DNA of 33,691 bases from Tannerella sp. (lineage in GTDB: Bacteria; Bacteroidota; Bacteroidia; Bacteroidales; Tannerellaceae): assembly GCA_031258835.1 (NCBI GenBank), contig JAIRMH010000267.1:1-33691 (forward strand). Reading direction: 5' to 3'. The position numbers and the translations under genes were made by a program. Below the pieces are notes generated by a model. It saw only the letters and a program-made list of their open reading frames with translations, was not told where the DNA came from and made no database searches. Shown here one piece after another: positions 7,564 through 17,200 of the stretch; positions within the stretch are counted from its first letter, which is position 1, and every line of letters starts with the position of its first letter.

Positions 7564-10500
7564 ATGAAACATATACGAATTTTTACAAGCGCGATCTTTT
7601 TTCTGCTTTGTGTGGCGCAAAACATTTTCGCACAACAGGATATACAAGTATCGGGAACCGTCATCGACGAAAACAATGAAACAATGATAGGGGTAAATAT
7701 TTATGTGAAAAACGAACCCGGATTCGGAACAGTTACCGATAACAATGGAAAATATACGATAAAAGTGAAAAAGAACGTTACGCTTGTTTTCTCTTATCTC
7801 GGATACGACAAGCAGGAAATAGATATGGACGGCAGAACGACAATTGATGTGCAAATGCTCCCCAGCGAAAGCAGCGTATTGGATGAAGTAGTCATTACCG
7901 CTACAGGCGCTCAGAAAAAAGTATCCGTTTCGGGCGCTATCACAACCGTAGATGTAAAAACACTGAAAACGCCGACGGCAAACATTGCCAATGCGCTGGC
8001 AGGGAACGTAGCAGGGGTGATTGCCATGCAACTTTCCGGGGAACCCGGTTCCAACAAATCGGAATTTTGGATTCGAGGCATCTCCACTTTCGGAGCCGGA
8101 TCGAGCGCCTTGGTGCTGGTCGACGGTTTCGAGCGCCCATTCAACGAAATCAATATTGAAGACATCGAGTCGTTTTCGATTTTGAAAGACGCCTCCGCTA
8201 CGGCTATTTACGGATCGCGCGGCGCCAATGGCGTAATTATTATTACAACGAAAAGAGGCGATAGCGGAAAAATCAATATCAGCGGAAAAGTAGAATACGG
8301 ATACAATACCCGTACCCGCACCCCCGAATTTGTTGATGGCCTTACTTACGCTACTCTGATCAACGAAGCAAGACGCACGCGAAACCTCGAACCGCTTTAC
8401 AACGACATCGAGTTGCAAATTATAGAAAACAATCTCGATCCCGATCTCTATCCGAATGTCGACTGGATGGACCTCTTGCTGAAAGACGGTGCAAGCACTT
8501 ACCGCGCTTCTATCAATTTGAACGGCGGCGGTACTACCGCCCGTTATTTCGTATCGGGAAGTTATGTAAACGAAGGCGGGATGTACAAGACCGATAAGGC
8601 CTTGCAGGATTACAACACCAATAGCAATATGGAACGATATAACTATCGGATGAATTCCGATATCGACATTACCTCCACCTCGCTATTGCGTGTCGGAGTT
8701 TCCGGATTCCTCGAAAAACAAAATCGCGCCGGATTACCCCAATCGTATAAGACGTTTTATTACGATGATGTTACCCTGTACATGAGAGGACTTACCAAAG
8801 AAGGTATTGATATTTGGAAATCAATTGCAGGCTATTCGCCGGTAGCTACTCCACTGGTATATCAGAATGGTTTAACACCCGCTTATGGAACCGGCGATTA
8901 TACCAACCCCTGGGTAGTGGCTACTCAAACCGGTTACAATGAAGCCTGGCGCAGCAAGATAGAAACCAATATTACTTTCGAACAGAATTTTGATTTTATT
9001 ACTAAAGGCTTGCGGTTTATCGGACGTTTTGCTTTCGACTCCGATAATAAGAACAATGTCCGCCATATCCTCTGGCCCGAACAGCACAACACCCAGCGCC
9101 GGCGCGATTCTTCCGGAAATCTTGCTTTCTTCCGCGTTTCTGAAGCAAAAGTGATGAGCCAGGAATCCGATTCGTGGGGTGAACGGGTTTACAACCTCGA
9201 AGGAGACCTGTTTTACAACCGTCTCTTTAACCAGACCCACAATGTGGGCGTGTTTGTAAAATACGCTCAGCGTGAACGGGCGGAAACGTCCAATGTAGGC
9301 AATGATATTTCGCGCGGTATTCCGCGTCGCGACCAAAGTATATCGGGACGTATCTCTTACGATTTCCTCAGTCGCTACTTTATCGAATTTAACGGCGGTT
9401 ACACCGGTTCGGAAGTCTTCAAGACCGGACACCAGTTTGGTTTTTTCCCGGCTGTCTCAGGCGCATGGAACATCTCGGAAGAACCGTTGGTGAAAGGCTT
9501 TACCTCTGTTTTCGACATGCTCAAAATCCGTTACTCGTACGGACAGGTAGGAAATAACAAAATTAAAAGAGGCGACGACGAAATCCGTTTTCCGTATATA
9601 GGAACGATTGTCGGTACGGACGATTATGACTACGGAGAGCGCGACAATCCGAATTACAACGATAGAGGAAGCATAAGAGATCTTTTATTTAATGGTGGTC
9701 TGCGCGAGGGAACGCTGGCTGCCGATTATCTGACTTGGGAAGTGGCTACCAAACACAACCTCGGCTTGGATTTCAATCTTTGGAACAACCACTTTTCAGG
9801 AGCCTTCGACGTATTTCAGGAAACACGCAGTGATATTTACATGGAACGGAAACACCTCCCTCAATATACCGCGATCCTTTCGCAGCCGTGGGCTAATATC
9901 GGAAAAATGGAAAACAAAGGTTTCGACGGGCAGTTCAACTACAACCGGAAGTTCGGCGAAGTGGATGTAACCATGCGCGGAAATATTACCTACACCCGCA
10001 ACAAAGTACTCGAATACGACGAAGAAGCCAACGCGCTCCCTTACAAAATGACGCAAGGTTATCGTTGGGAGCAGGCAAAAGGATTGATTGCGCTCGGCTT
10101 GTTTGAAAGTTACGATGATATCCGCAACAACCCCGTACAGGAATTCGGCGCCTATATGCCCGGCGACATTAAATATAAAGACGTAAACGGCGACGGCGTA
10201 ATTAACGACAACGACGAAGTCGCTATCGGCGCTACCCGCATACCGAGTTTGATTTACGGCGTGGGCATGTCGGCTATATGGAAAGGGTTCGATTTCAATA
10301 TGCACTTCCAGGGCGCGGGCAAGTCATCCTATTTCATCAACGGACCGGCTGTATATCCGTTTTCCGAAATTCATCAGAGAAATACATTGCCATGGGGAAA
10401 TATCCTCACCGATGTAGTAGGCAATTACTGGTCGGAAAGCAATCCGGATCCCAACGCCAAATATCCGCGCCTCAGTTACGGCGGTAATTCAAACAACTAC

Positions 10501-10746
10501 CGCAACTCTACCTACTGGCTGCGAAACGGAGCCTATCTCCGCTTCAAAACCATGGAAATCGGCTACACAATTCCGAAACGGATTACGAGTCGCTGGCATA
10601 TCAACAATATACGATTCCATATTATCGGCTCAAATCTTTTTGTATGGGATTATTTGAAAATTTGGGACCCCGAATTGGGTAGCGGACACGGAATGGATTA
10701 TCCGATCGCGAAAAGTTTTACAGCAGGGGTAACAATTAGTTTATAA
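7564..10746 (+). CDS. susC: SusC/RagA-type TonB-dependent outer-membrane transporter
   Basis: Outer-membrane TonB-dependent oligosaccharide transporter of 1060 residues, a normal length for SusC. It has a cleavable signal peptide (ending AQNIFAQQ), an N-terminal carboxypeptidase-regulatory-like beta-sandwich (about 28-110: VSGTVIDENNETMIGVNIYV, GKYTIKV, VFSYLGYDKQ), a TonB box-like stretch (SSVLDEVVITATGAQKK), the plug domain (about 120-235: GVIAMQLSGEPG, IRGISTFGAGSSALVLVDGF, ILKDASATAIYGSRGANGVI) and the 22-strand barrel to the C-terminus, ending in FTAGVTISL with an aromatic/hydrophobic terminal strand. The following susD begins 19 bases downstream. Together they should form the gated lid-and-barrel importer. 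The substrate cannot be read from this protein alone. Confidence 0.97.
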   Translation: MKHIRIFTSAIFFLLCVAQNIFAQQDIQVSGTVIDENNETMIGVNIYVKNEPGFGTVTDNNGKYTIKVKKNVTLVFSYLGYDKQEIDMDGRTTIDVQMLPSESSVLDEVVITATGAQKKVSVSGAITTVDVKTLKTPTANIANALAGNVAGVIAMQLSGEPGSNKSEFWIRGISTFGAGSSALVLVDGFERPFNEINIEDIESFSILKDASATAIYGSRGANGVIIITTKRGDSGKINISGKVEYGYNTRTRTPEFVDGLTYATLINEARRTRNLEPLYNDIELQIIENNLDPDLYPNVDWMDLLLKDGASTYRASINLNGGGTTARYFVSGSYVNEGGMYKTDKALQDYNTNSNMERYNYRMNSDIDITSTSLLRVGVSGFLEKQNRAGLPQSYKTFYYDDVTLYMRGLTKEGIDIWKSIAGYSPVATPLVYQNGLTPAYGTGDYTNPWVVATQTGYNEAWRSKIETNITFEQNFDFITKGLRFIGRFAFDSDNKNNVRHILWPEQHNTQRRRDSSGNLAFFRVSEAKVMSQESDSWGERVYNLEGDLFYNRLFNQTHNVGVFVKYAQRERAETSNVGNDISRGIPRRDQSISGRISYDFLSRYFIEFNGGYTGSEVFKTGHQFGFFPAVSGAWNISEEPLVKGFTSVFDMLKIRYSYGQVGNNKIKRGDDEIRFPYIGTIVGTDDYDYGERDNPNYNDRGSIRDLLFNGGLREGTLAADYLTWEVATKHNLGLDFNLWNNHFSGAFDVFQETRSDIYMERKHLPQYTAILSQPWANIGKMENKGFDGQFNYNRKFGEVDVTMRGNITYTRNKVLEYDEEANALPYKMTQGYRWEQAKGLIALGLFESYDDIRNNPVQEFGAYMPGDIKYKDVNGDGVINDNDEVAIGATRIPSLIYGVGMSAIWKGFDFNMHFQGAGKSSYFINGPAVYPFSEIHQRNTLPWGNILTDVVGNYWSESNPDPNAKYPRLSYGGNSNNYRNSTYWLRNGAYLRFKTMEIGYTIPKRITSRWHINNIRFHIIGSNLFVWDYLKIWDPELGSGHGMDYPIAKSFTAGVTISL

Positions 10747-10765
10747 AATAAAACAGTTATATAAT

Positions 10766-13030
10766 ATGAAAATAAAAAATATCAGCACGTTTTTATTCGC
10801 AGCAATGTTTGCATTTTCTTTCAAAGCTTGCTCCGATTATCTGAATGTAGAACACCTGCTTGATGACCAGATCGACTTAAAGGATGTGTTCGAAAACTTG
10901 GATTATTCCAAGCAATGGTTAGGGGGCGTATATAGCCACCTGCGACACCTCGACAACTGGGATGTCTGCACCAAAGAACAGAATGCCAACCAGTTCAACT
11001 TTATTTCGGACGATATGTACTATACCGACCGCGAAAAAGTGGGCGACTTGGTGTTCGGGCAAATTGCTTCGTATCGCATTTATAGGGGCGGATTATACAC
11101 CGAACAATTCCTGCAAAGGCAGTGGACGGCATGTTATACAGGCATTCGCGACGCGTCCATTTATATTCATAACATCGACCGCCTGGCAAACAACGACAAT
11201 GTTCGCGAGGTTATAGGAGGAGACACAAAATTAGCCGAGCATATTACGAGAACAAAAGCGGAAGCCCGTTTCCTGCGTGCTTACTACTACTGGCTACTCC
11301 TGCGCAAATACGGGCCAATACCTGTTTTGCCCGACGAAGGCGTTAACTTCACCGACAGTTACGAAGATTTATCCTTTCCGCGTAGCCGCTACGACGTATG
11401 CGTTGAGTACATCGCTTCCGAAATGGCTTTAGCGGCTCAGGATTTACCATGGAAACAGGAACTCGGCATCAACGAAATAATGAAAGCGAACAAAAGCGCT
11501 GCGCTGGCAATACGCGCAAAAGTATATCTCTTTGGTGCAAGTCCCCAATACAACGGTAACACAAACGATTGGGCGGGCAAGTTGATTAATTACGACGGTA
11601 CTCCGCTCATCGATCCCATATACAAGGAAGAGCGTTGGGCTAAAGCCGCTGCCGCCGCTAAGGAATTAATAGACGAGGGTAAACATAACCTTTATACCGT
11701 TTCGATACGATCGGCAAGCGCTAGCAATATGAAAGGGGCGGCAGGTTCTACCTTGGGTTTTGATTATTATCGCTATCCGAAAACCATAGCGCCGGGTGGA
11801 ACAATAGTTCCCGACGGAAACAACTGGAAGATTGAAACGCAACCTGTTCGGGGCTATTCCGACGTGCCTTTTGGCGAGGGTGGGCCGGAGTGCGGATGGA
11901 GCGATATCGATCCCTGCGAATCGTATCGCCAACTTTTCGACGGATCCCTCTCGGCTTATGCCAATCCCGAACTGATATTCACGCGCGGATACGGGGACGA
12001 AATGAATAACCTCTCCTTTCACCAAATGCCTCGTTCACAGGGTGGATGGAACTGCCACGGCTTGACGTTAAAAATGTTCGACGCCTATTATATGGCGGAT
12101 GGATCCGACTTTTACCGCTACAAGGAAGGAAGTGACGAAAAAGGCAATCCGTATTATTACAGCGACCCCGGAGCGGAAGTACCGGCTTATGCCAAAGCAT
12201 ATACAACGTCTTCATCAACACGTAATTTCGATTACTACACCAAATGGATGCCGTTGCCTCCGGGCGTTTCTTTGCAAAATGGCAACCGTGAACCGCGTTT
12301 TTATGCTTCGGTGGCTTACAACGGTAGTATTTGGGAAAACTTAGGGAGCGCTACCAAAGACAACAAACGCAACCAGCAGATATTTATTTACCGCAACTGC
12401 GGCGATGGAAAGGATGCTTCGGGTTTCTATTACTGGACAGGTATCGGTATCCGCAAATACTATAACCCGGAAGACTGGTCGGGAAGTCGCATCCCAAAAG
12501 CCGAACCGGCTATTCGTTATGCCGACGTTTTGCTTACGTATGCCGAAGCGATCAACGAGTTGACGGGAGAACATTCTATTCCCTCTTACGATGGAAAAAG
12601 GATGATAAACGTTAGCCGCAATCAAACGGAAATAAGCAGGGGATTACGTCCCGTCAGGGTACGCGCCGGTTTGAATGACTTTACCGACGAGTATTTCAAT
12701 AGTCAAGCCGAAATGCGCAAACGCATCAAACGTGAATGGCAGATTGAATTTATGGGCGAAGCCCACCGCTATTACGACCTCCGACGCTGGGGTGACGCCG
12801 AACGCGAAGAATCCATGCCCGTTTATGGCTACAATATGGATATGATCGGACCTCTCACTTATGATGCAAATGATTTCGGGCAAAGAGATCTTTGGCATAT
12901 TCCGCATGAAATTTCGCTTGTCCCGGCTATTTTTTCCGAAAAAATGTATCTCTGGCCCATCTCGCAGGATGAATTGAGAAAAGACAGGAAAATGACACAA
13001 AATCCCGGATGGAAAACGTTCGAAGAATAA
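10766..13030 (+). CDS. susD: SusD/RagB-type outer-membrane glycan-binding lipoprotein, long variant
   Basis: Cell-surface lipoprotein that forms the lid of the SusC channel and binds oligosaccharide. The lipobox is in FAFSFKACSDYL. Family signatures are clear: an N-terminal TPR-type helical part with AEARFLRAYYYWLLLRKYGP and IPVLPDEG, the segment SAALAIRAKVYLFGASPQYN, the C-terminal core AIRYADVLLTYAEAINELTG, and the signature IKREWQIEFMGEAHRYYDLR followed by RWGDAE. At 754 residues it is longer than the usual 500-650; the extra material seems to lie in the middle (about 300-560), rich in Tyr, Trp and Gly, as expected for loops around a binding site. It follows susC by 19 bases. Confidence 0.96.
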   Translation: MKIKNISTFLFAAMFAFSFKACSDYLNVEHLLDDQIDLKDVFENLDYSKQWLGGVYSHLRHLDNWDVCTKEQNANQFNFISDDMYYTDREKVGDLVFGQIASYRIYRGGLYTEQFLQRQWTACYTGIRDASIYIHNIDRLANNDNVREVIGGDTKLAEHITRTKAEARFLRAYYYWLLLRKYGPIPVLPDEGVNFTDSYEDLSFPRSRYDVCVEYIASEMALAAQDLPWKQELGINEIMKANKSAALAIRAKVYLFGASPQYNGNTNDWAGKLINYDGTPLIDPIYKEERWAKAAAAAKELIDEGKHNLYTVSIRSASASNMKGAAGSTLGFDYYRYPKTIAPGGTIVPDGNNWKIETQPVRGYSDVPFGEGGPECGWSDIDPCESYRQLFDGSLSAYANPELIFTRGYGDEMNNLSFHQMPRSQGGWNCHGLTLKMFDAYYMADGSDFYRYKEGSDEKGNPYYYSDPGAEVPAYAKAYTTSSSTRNFDYYTKWMPLPPGVSLQNGNREPRFYASVAYNGSIWENLGSATKDNKRNQQIFIYRNCGDGKDASGFYYWTGIGIRKYYNPEDWSGSRIPKAEPAIRYADVLLTYAEAINELTGEHSIPSYDGKRMINVSRNQTEISRGLRPVRVRAGLNDFTDEYFNSQAEMRKRIKREWQIEFMGEAHRYYDLRRWGDAEREESMPVYGYNMDMIGPLTYDANDFGQRDLWHIPHEISLVPAIFSEKMYLWPISQDELRKDRKMTQNPGWKTFEE

Positions 13031-13143
13031 ATAAAATGGCGCTGTCATTGCAAGGATGCAGCCCGGAGCAATCCACGATGGCTTCGCCCGAAAGATCGCA
13101 ATGGCAAAATGCTCTTAGTTTTTAACTTTTAGTTTATTTATGT
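13031..13143. repeat. Dispersed GTCATTGC-type intergenic repeat after susD
   Basis: The spacer holds GTCATTGCAAGGATG at its start, then GGAGCAATCC and GATCGCAATGG. This resembles the widespread bacterial intergenic repeat with the pattern GTCATTGCGAGG...AAGCAATCC. Arms CATTGC (13046-13051) and GCAATG (13098-13103) are complementary. The element is degenerate and ends just before GCTCTTAGTT (13111-13120), a decamer also found in the next spacer. Confidence 0.55.
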
Positions 13144-14124
13144 ATGAAACAAACAATTTTTTATAGTATAATCGCTGTTCTGGCCACAATATTTTCTGCT
13201 TGCAACGACGAGTGGGAAGACGAACAGTACAAAAAATACGTGGCCTTTGTTCGTTCCGGCTACACGGAAATAAATTTGAACTCCAACGTTGCCGATGGCG
13301 TGATTCATTACAAGATTCCAATAATAATCAGCGGTTCTACCGGCAACGACCGCGATGTGACGGTAACAGTTGCACTCGATCGCGACACGCTGGATGATTA
13401 CAATATTGCGATGTATTACAAGCGCAACGATTTGTTTTTCCGCCTGCTCGAAGAAAAGCATTACGATTTCCCCAACGGAACAACCGTTACCATTCCCGCC
13501 GGAGAAAATGTAGGCTGCCTGGATATTGATTTCAAGATTAAAGAAGAGAACGAACTGGATTTGGTTGAAAAATACATTTTGCCTTTGCAAATTGTTTCGA
13601 CTTCCGAATACCTCCCTTCTCCTCATAAATGGTACAAAAAATCGTTAATGCGCATCATCCCCTTCAACTATTTTTCGGGAACTTATGCGGCTGGAGCCGC
13701 CTTAATCACTGCGGAAGGCAGTTCCGAATCAACTTCGGTGGAAAGCCGAGAGATGCGTGTAGTTAACGACAGCGCCGTTTTCTTCTATGCCGGATTGTGC
13801 GAAGAAAACGCGCGCGACAGGGCTACCTACAAAGTACGGGTACAGTTTAATGACGACCATTCGCTGACTTTTTCCGCCGACAGCGCCAAAATTAATTTTG
13901 AGGCCAATCCGGAAAAATGTAAATGGAGCTTAAAAGAAGAAATGGACGCTTTGCAACCCTACTTGATGATACGCACCATAAACATGGAATTGCAATATTC
14001 TTACGAAGACGTAACGAATCCGGATTATAAGGTAAAATATACGCTTAAAGGTTTTTATACGCTGGAACGCCGAAGGAACATACAAATTCCCGAAGAAGAC
14101 CAGCAGGTAATATTTGATTGGTAA
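13144..14124 (+). CDS. DUF4973/DUF1735-type surface lipoprotein
   Basis: Predicted lipoprotein of 326 residues in the SusE/F-like position behind susD. The signal ends in a lipobox (LATIFSACNDEWED). The region about 25-150 fits the DUF4973/DUF1735 beta-sandwich type: YVAFVRSGYTEINLN, a long YKIPIIISGS strand, VTVALDRDTLDDYN, TTVTIPAGENVGCLDIDF and KYILPLQIVSTSEY. The remainder (about 175-326) has the features of a lipocalin-like or DUF4361-type sandwich: FSGTYAAGAALI, then alternating strands ending LKGFYTLERRRNIQIPEED. Such proteins are thought to sit on the cell surface and bind glycan; that is family-level knowledge, not shown here. It is flanked on both sides by spacers with hairpin elements, unlike the compact genes before it. 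Confidence 0.85.
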   Translation: MKQTIFYSIIAVLATIFSACNDEWEDEQYKKYVAFVRSGYTEINLNSNVADGVIHYKIPIIISGSTGNDRDVTVTVALDRDTLDDYNIAMYYKRNDLFFRLLEEKHYDFPNGTTVTIPAGENVGCLDIDFKIKEENELDLVEKYILPLQIVSTSEYLPSPHKWYKKSLMRIIPFNYFSGTYAAGAALITAEGSSESTSVESREMRVVNDSAVFFYAGLCEENARDRATYKVRVQFNDDHSLTFSADSAKINFEANPEKCKWSLKEEMDALQPYLMIRTINMELQYSYEDVTNPDYKVKYTLKGFYTLERRRNIQIPEEDQQVIFDW

Positions 14125-14154
14125 AAAGATTGTCACGGCAGTTTATCAAGCCCG

Positions 14155-14184
14155 GTTCGGCGTAGCGTCTACGCCGCGCCGAAC
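14155..14184. repeat. Hairpin GTTCGGCG...CGCCGAAC in the spacer
   Basis: Outer arms GTTCGGCG (14155-14162) and CGCCGAAC (14177-14184) are perfectly complementary. An alternative overlapping pairing GGCGTAG (14159-14165) with CTACGCC (14169-14175) is also possible. It is GC-rich compared with the flanking AT-rich DNA. There is no immediate T-run, so it is not a textbook terminator. It is followed by GAAGCAATC and the decamer GCTCTTAGTT (14199-14208), which also ends the previous spacer. Confidence 0.6.
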
Positions 14185-14251
14185 GTGAAGCAATCATAGC
14201 TCTTAGTTATTTTTATATATTGATCACTTTTTTAATTTAATATAATTTTTC

Positions 14252-17200
14252 ATGAAAAAGACAAAAACTATTTTTTTGACTGCTTGTCTTTCCCTTTTTA
14301 TAACAGGGGGATACGCACAAGCGCCTGTAACACTCTATTCAGGCGAATCTTTACCAACGGAACAAAGTTGGAATGAATGGAAACTCGACAACACGGTAAA
14401 CTCGGTTGCTGCGCCGGTAACGCAAACGCTAACAAACGACGCCCTGAGATTCTCGTCTGTCAATGAAGCGAACCAATTTTCACAATTGGGATGGTACAAA
14501 ACCGGTTTGGGATTGGATTTAAGCAAAGGGTATACCGTCGAAATCAAAGCAAAGCTGAATGTAGCTACAAAAGGCTCGTTTAACATTCAGGGGTTTGACA
14601 ACGAAGGAAAAGGGTTTCGCATAGGTATCAGCGAAACGGCAATCACCAACCAAAGTAATCCCCTGGATTCGACTACGGTGATTGCAAGCAACTTAACCGG
14701 CGATACCGAATTTCATGTTTATCGCCTCACGGCTACCCCTTGGGGACAGATGAACGTGTATCGCGACGCTGTGCTAATCGGAACTTTTCCGCTGAAAGCC
14801 TTCCAATTCGACAACATTATCGAAAACGGCGGATTTGAAGACGAAGAATTTCCCGATTTTCAGAGCAACGCCATTTTGGAAAGGATTTCGGAACGTCCTT
14901 TTGCCGGACAGTCTGCTTTGTTAATAAACAGTGATGGGAAAAACAATGGTACGAATCCCAAAGAAGGCATGACTACGCGCGAATTTCCTCTTAAGCCCGA
15001 TACGGATTACGAGTTTTCCATGACGCGCCGCCGGGCAATACTCAACGATGAATGGGCTTGGCGTGATTTCGGCGCCTATTGGAACACCCAGAGCGGTTCG
15101 GTAAGAGAACAGAATGTTACTAACTCCGCACCCTGTGAAAAATGGTGGAACAACGGCTTTGAGAATCCGGGATGGATAACCGGCACAGAAACATTAAACA
15201 AAGGAAGCGATGTGGATAAAAACACTATCCGCTTTGAATTTCCGTCCTGGATACGGAATACTAACAATACCTCCAAAGTGGCGATTGATAATATTGTTTT
15301 ACGCGAGAAAACAGGTTTAAAAGTGGGAGTTACAACCACGCCGGAATCCGGAATACCCGATCCGGTTTTCCCGGAAGAATATACGAATCTGATCGCGAAC
15401 GGCGGCTTTGAAGATCACACCATAAACAACGACGGTACGACTTACACGTGGACATTAAGTAATGAAGACAATAATAATGAACCGGTAGGTAGTAATTCCT
15501 TGTGGAACGGAAGCGTTCGTATTCAACGCAACGACAAACCGGATGACGAACTGACCGAAGGAAACGGCGCTACCAAATGGGCGCACAGCGGAACTTCCTC
15601 CCTGCGCTTTTCTACCTTAGGCAATAACGCCAATAATTTTGATTTCGTAAAAGAACTGGATGCCGGCAAAACCTATCGTTTCAACTTCTGGCACAAAAAC
15701 CCAAGATGGGACGACTGGGGTTGGTTGAAAGTGAAGATAGGAGATACGGTTATCTGGGGACAGGAATCAAAAGCTCGAAACAATGTCTGGGCGAATGTCG
15801 ATTTGATTTTTACCACTACGAGCGAAAATAAGACCCTGCATCTTTATACCACATCTGCCGATCACGGCGACTGGTTTAATGTTTTTCTCGACGACCTGGT
15901 ATTGTATGAAATAACCGGAGCGGTAGATCCTCAAATAGCCGGAAAAACCAATTTGATTGCCAATGGCGATTTCGAAGATACTTCGATAGACAACGCAGGA
16001 CAAACCTACACATGGGCGCTCGCCTCGGATGTTGAAAGCAACGACAGTAATTATCCCGTAGCGTGGAACGAGCAATGGGGATCTTACGTGCGTATTCAGG
16101 ATAAGCAGAAACAGACAGATACCGGTTTGCAATGGGCGCACAGCGGTAATAACTCCTTGCGCTTCTCTTTTCTTGACGATATGGGTCATGCTCAAACTTT
16201 CGAAGGGCTTTCCTCTGATGTTTATCCGAACACTTACCGGATAAACATGGACTTTAAAAAAGAATTGGAACCGAATAAGACCTATACTTTCGTATTCTGG
16301 ATCAGATCGGCGAACTATGGTGATAAAGGAAAGGTAGCTATTGCCAACGACGATATACGGATATGGGAACAGGAAATGTCAACCCAATTTGTCAACTGGA
16401 CAAGAAAGTCCGTTACTTTCTCGACCACCGCCGCCAACCACACCTTGCGTTTCATTACCGAATTTACCGGATGGTTCAATTTCTATCTCGACGACCTCTT
16501 CCTGTATGAAGAAGATACGTATGTGCCTTATGAAGCCAACGGCGATTCTTATCTTTTCTTCGGCAAATCGCAAAACACGGCAAGCGCCGATATAGAAGTG
16601 GAATATGTGAAAATTATCGACGATGGAGCGTATGCGCCGGGAGAAGAATATGATATCGTCGTTACCTATAATTTGAATGGAGGCGAGGGCGATACGGAAA
16701 GCAATTACAATACGGCAAACGAGGCCGTAACATTGCCCGTACCCACAAGAACGGGTTATACTTTCCTGGGATGGTACGATAACAGCGCTTTCACAGGTGA
16801 AGCCGTAACCGAAATTCCGAAGGAAACCACCGACGATAAAGAATTTTGGGCCAAATGGGAAGCCATTGCTTACACCGTTACTTACAACCTGAATGGCGGT
16901 ACCGGCGACGAAACCGGCACATACACCATCGAAAGCAATACGCTGACATTGCCTGTACCCGCAAGAACGGGTTATACTTTCCGGGGGTGGTACGATAACA
17001 GCGCTTTCACAGGCGAAGCCGTAACCGAAATTCCGGCGGGAAGTACAGGAAATAAAGAGTTTTGGGCCAAATGGGAAGCTATTGCTTACGCTATTACTTA
17101 CAACCTGAATGGCGGTACCGGCGACGAAACCGGCACATACACCATCGAAACTGCCGTAACATTACCTGTTCCCGCAAAGGACGATTATGATTTCGCAGGT

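Noticed and set aside
7498-8418. 306-codon minus-strand reading frame across the start of susC
   Set aside because: It overlaps the well-supported TIG-NHL end and the susC start on the other strand and has no domain evidence.
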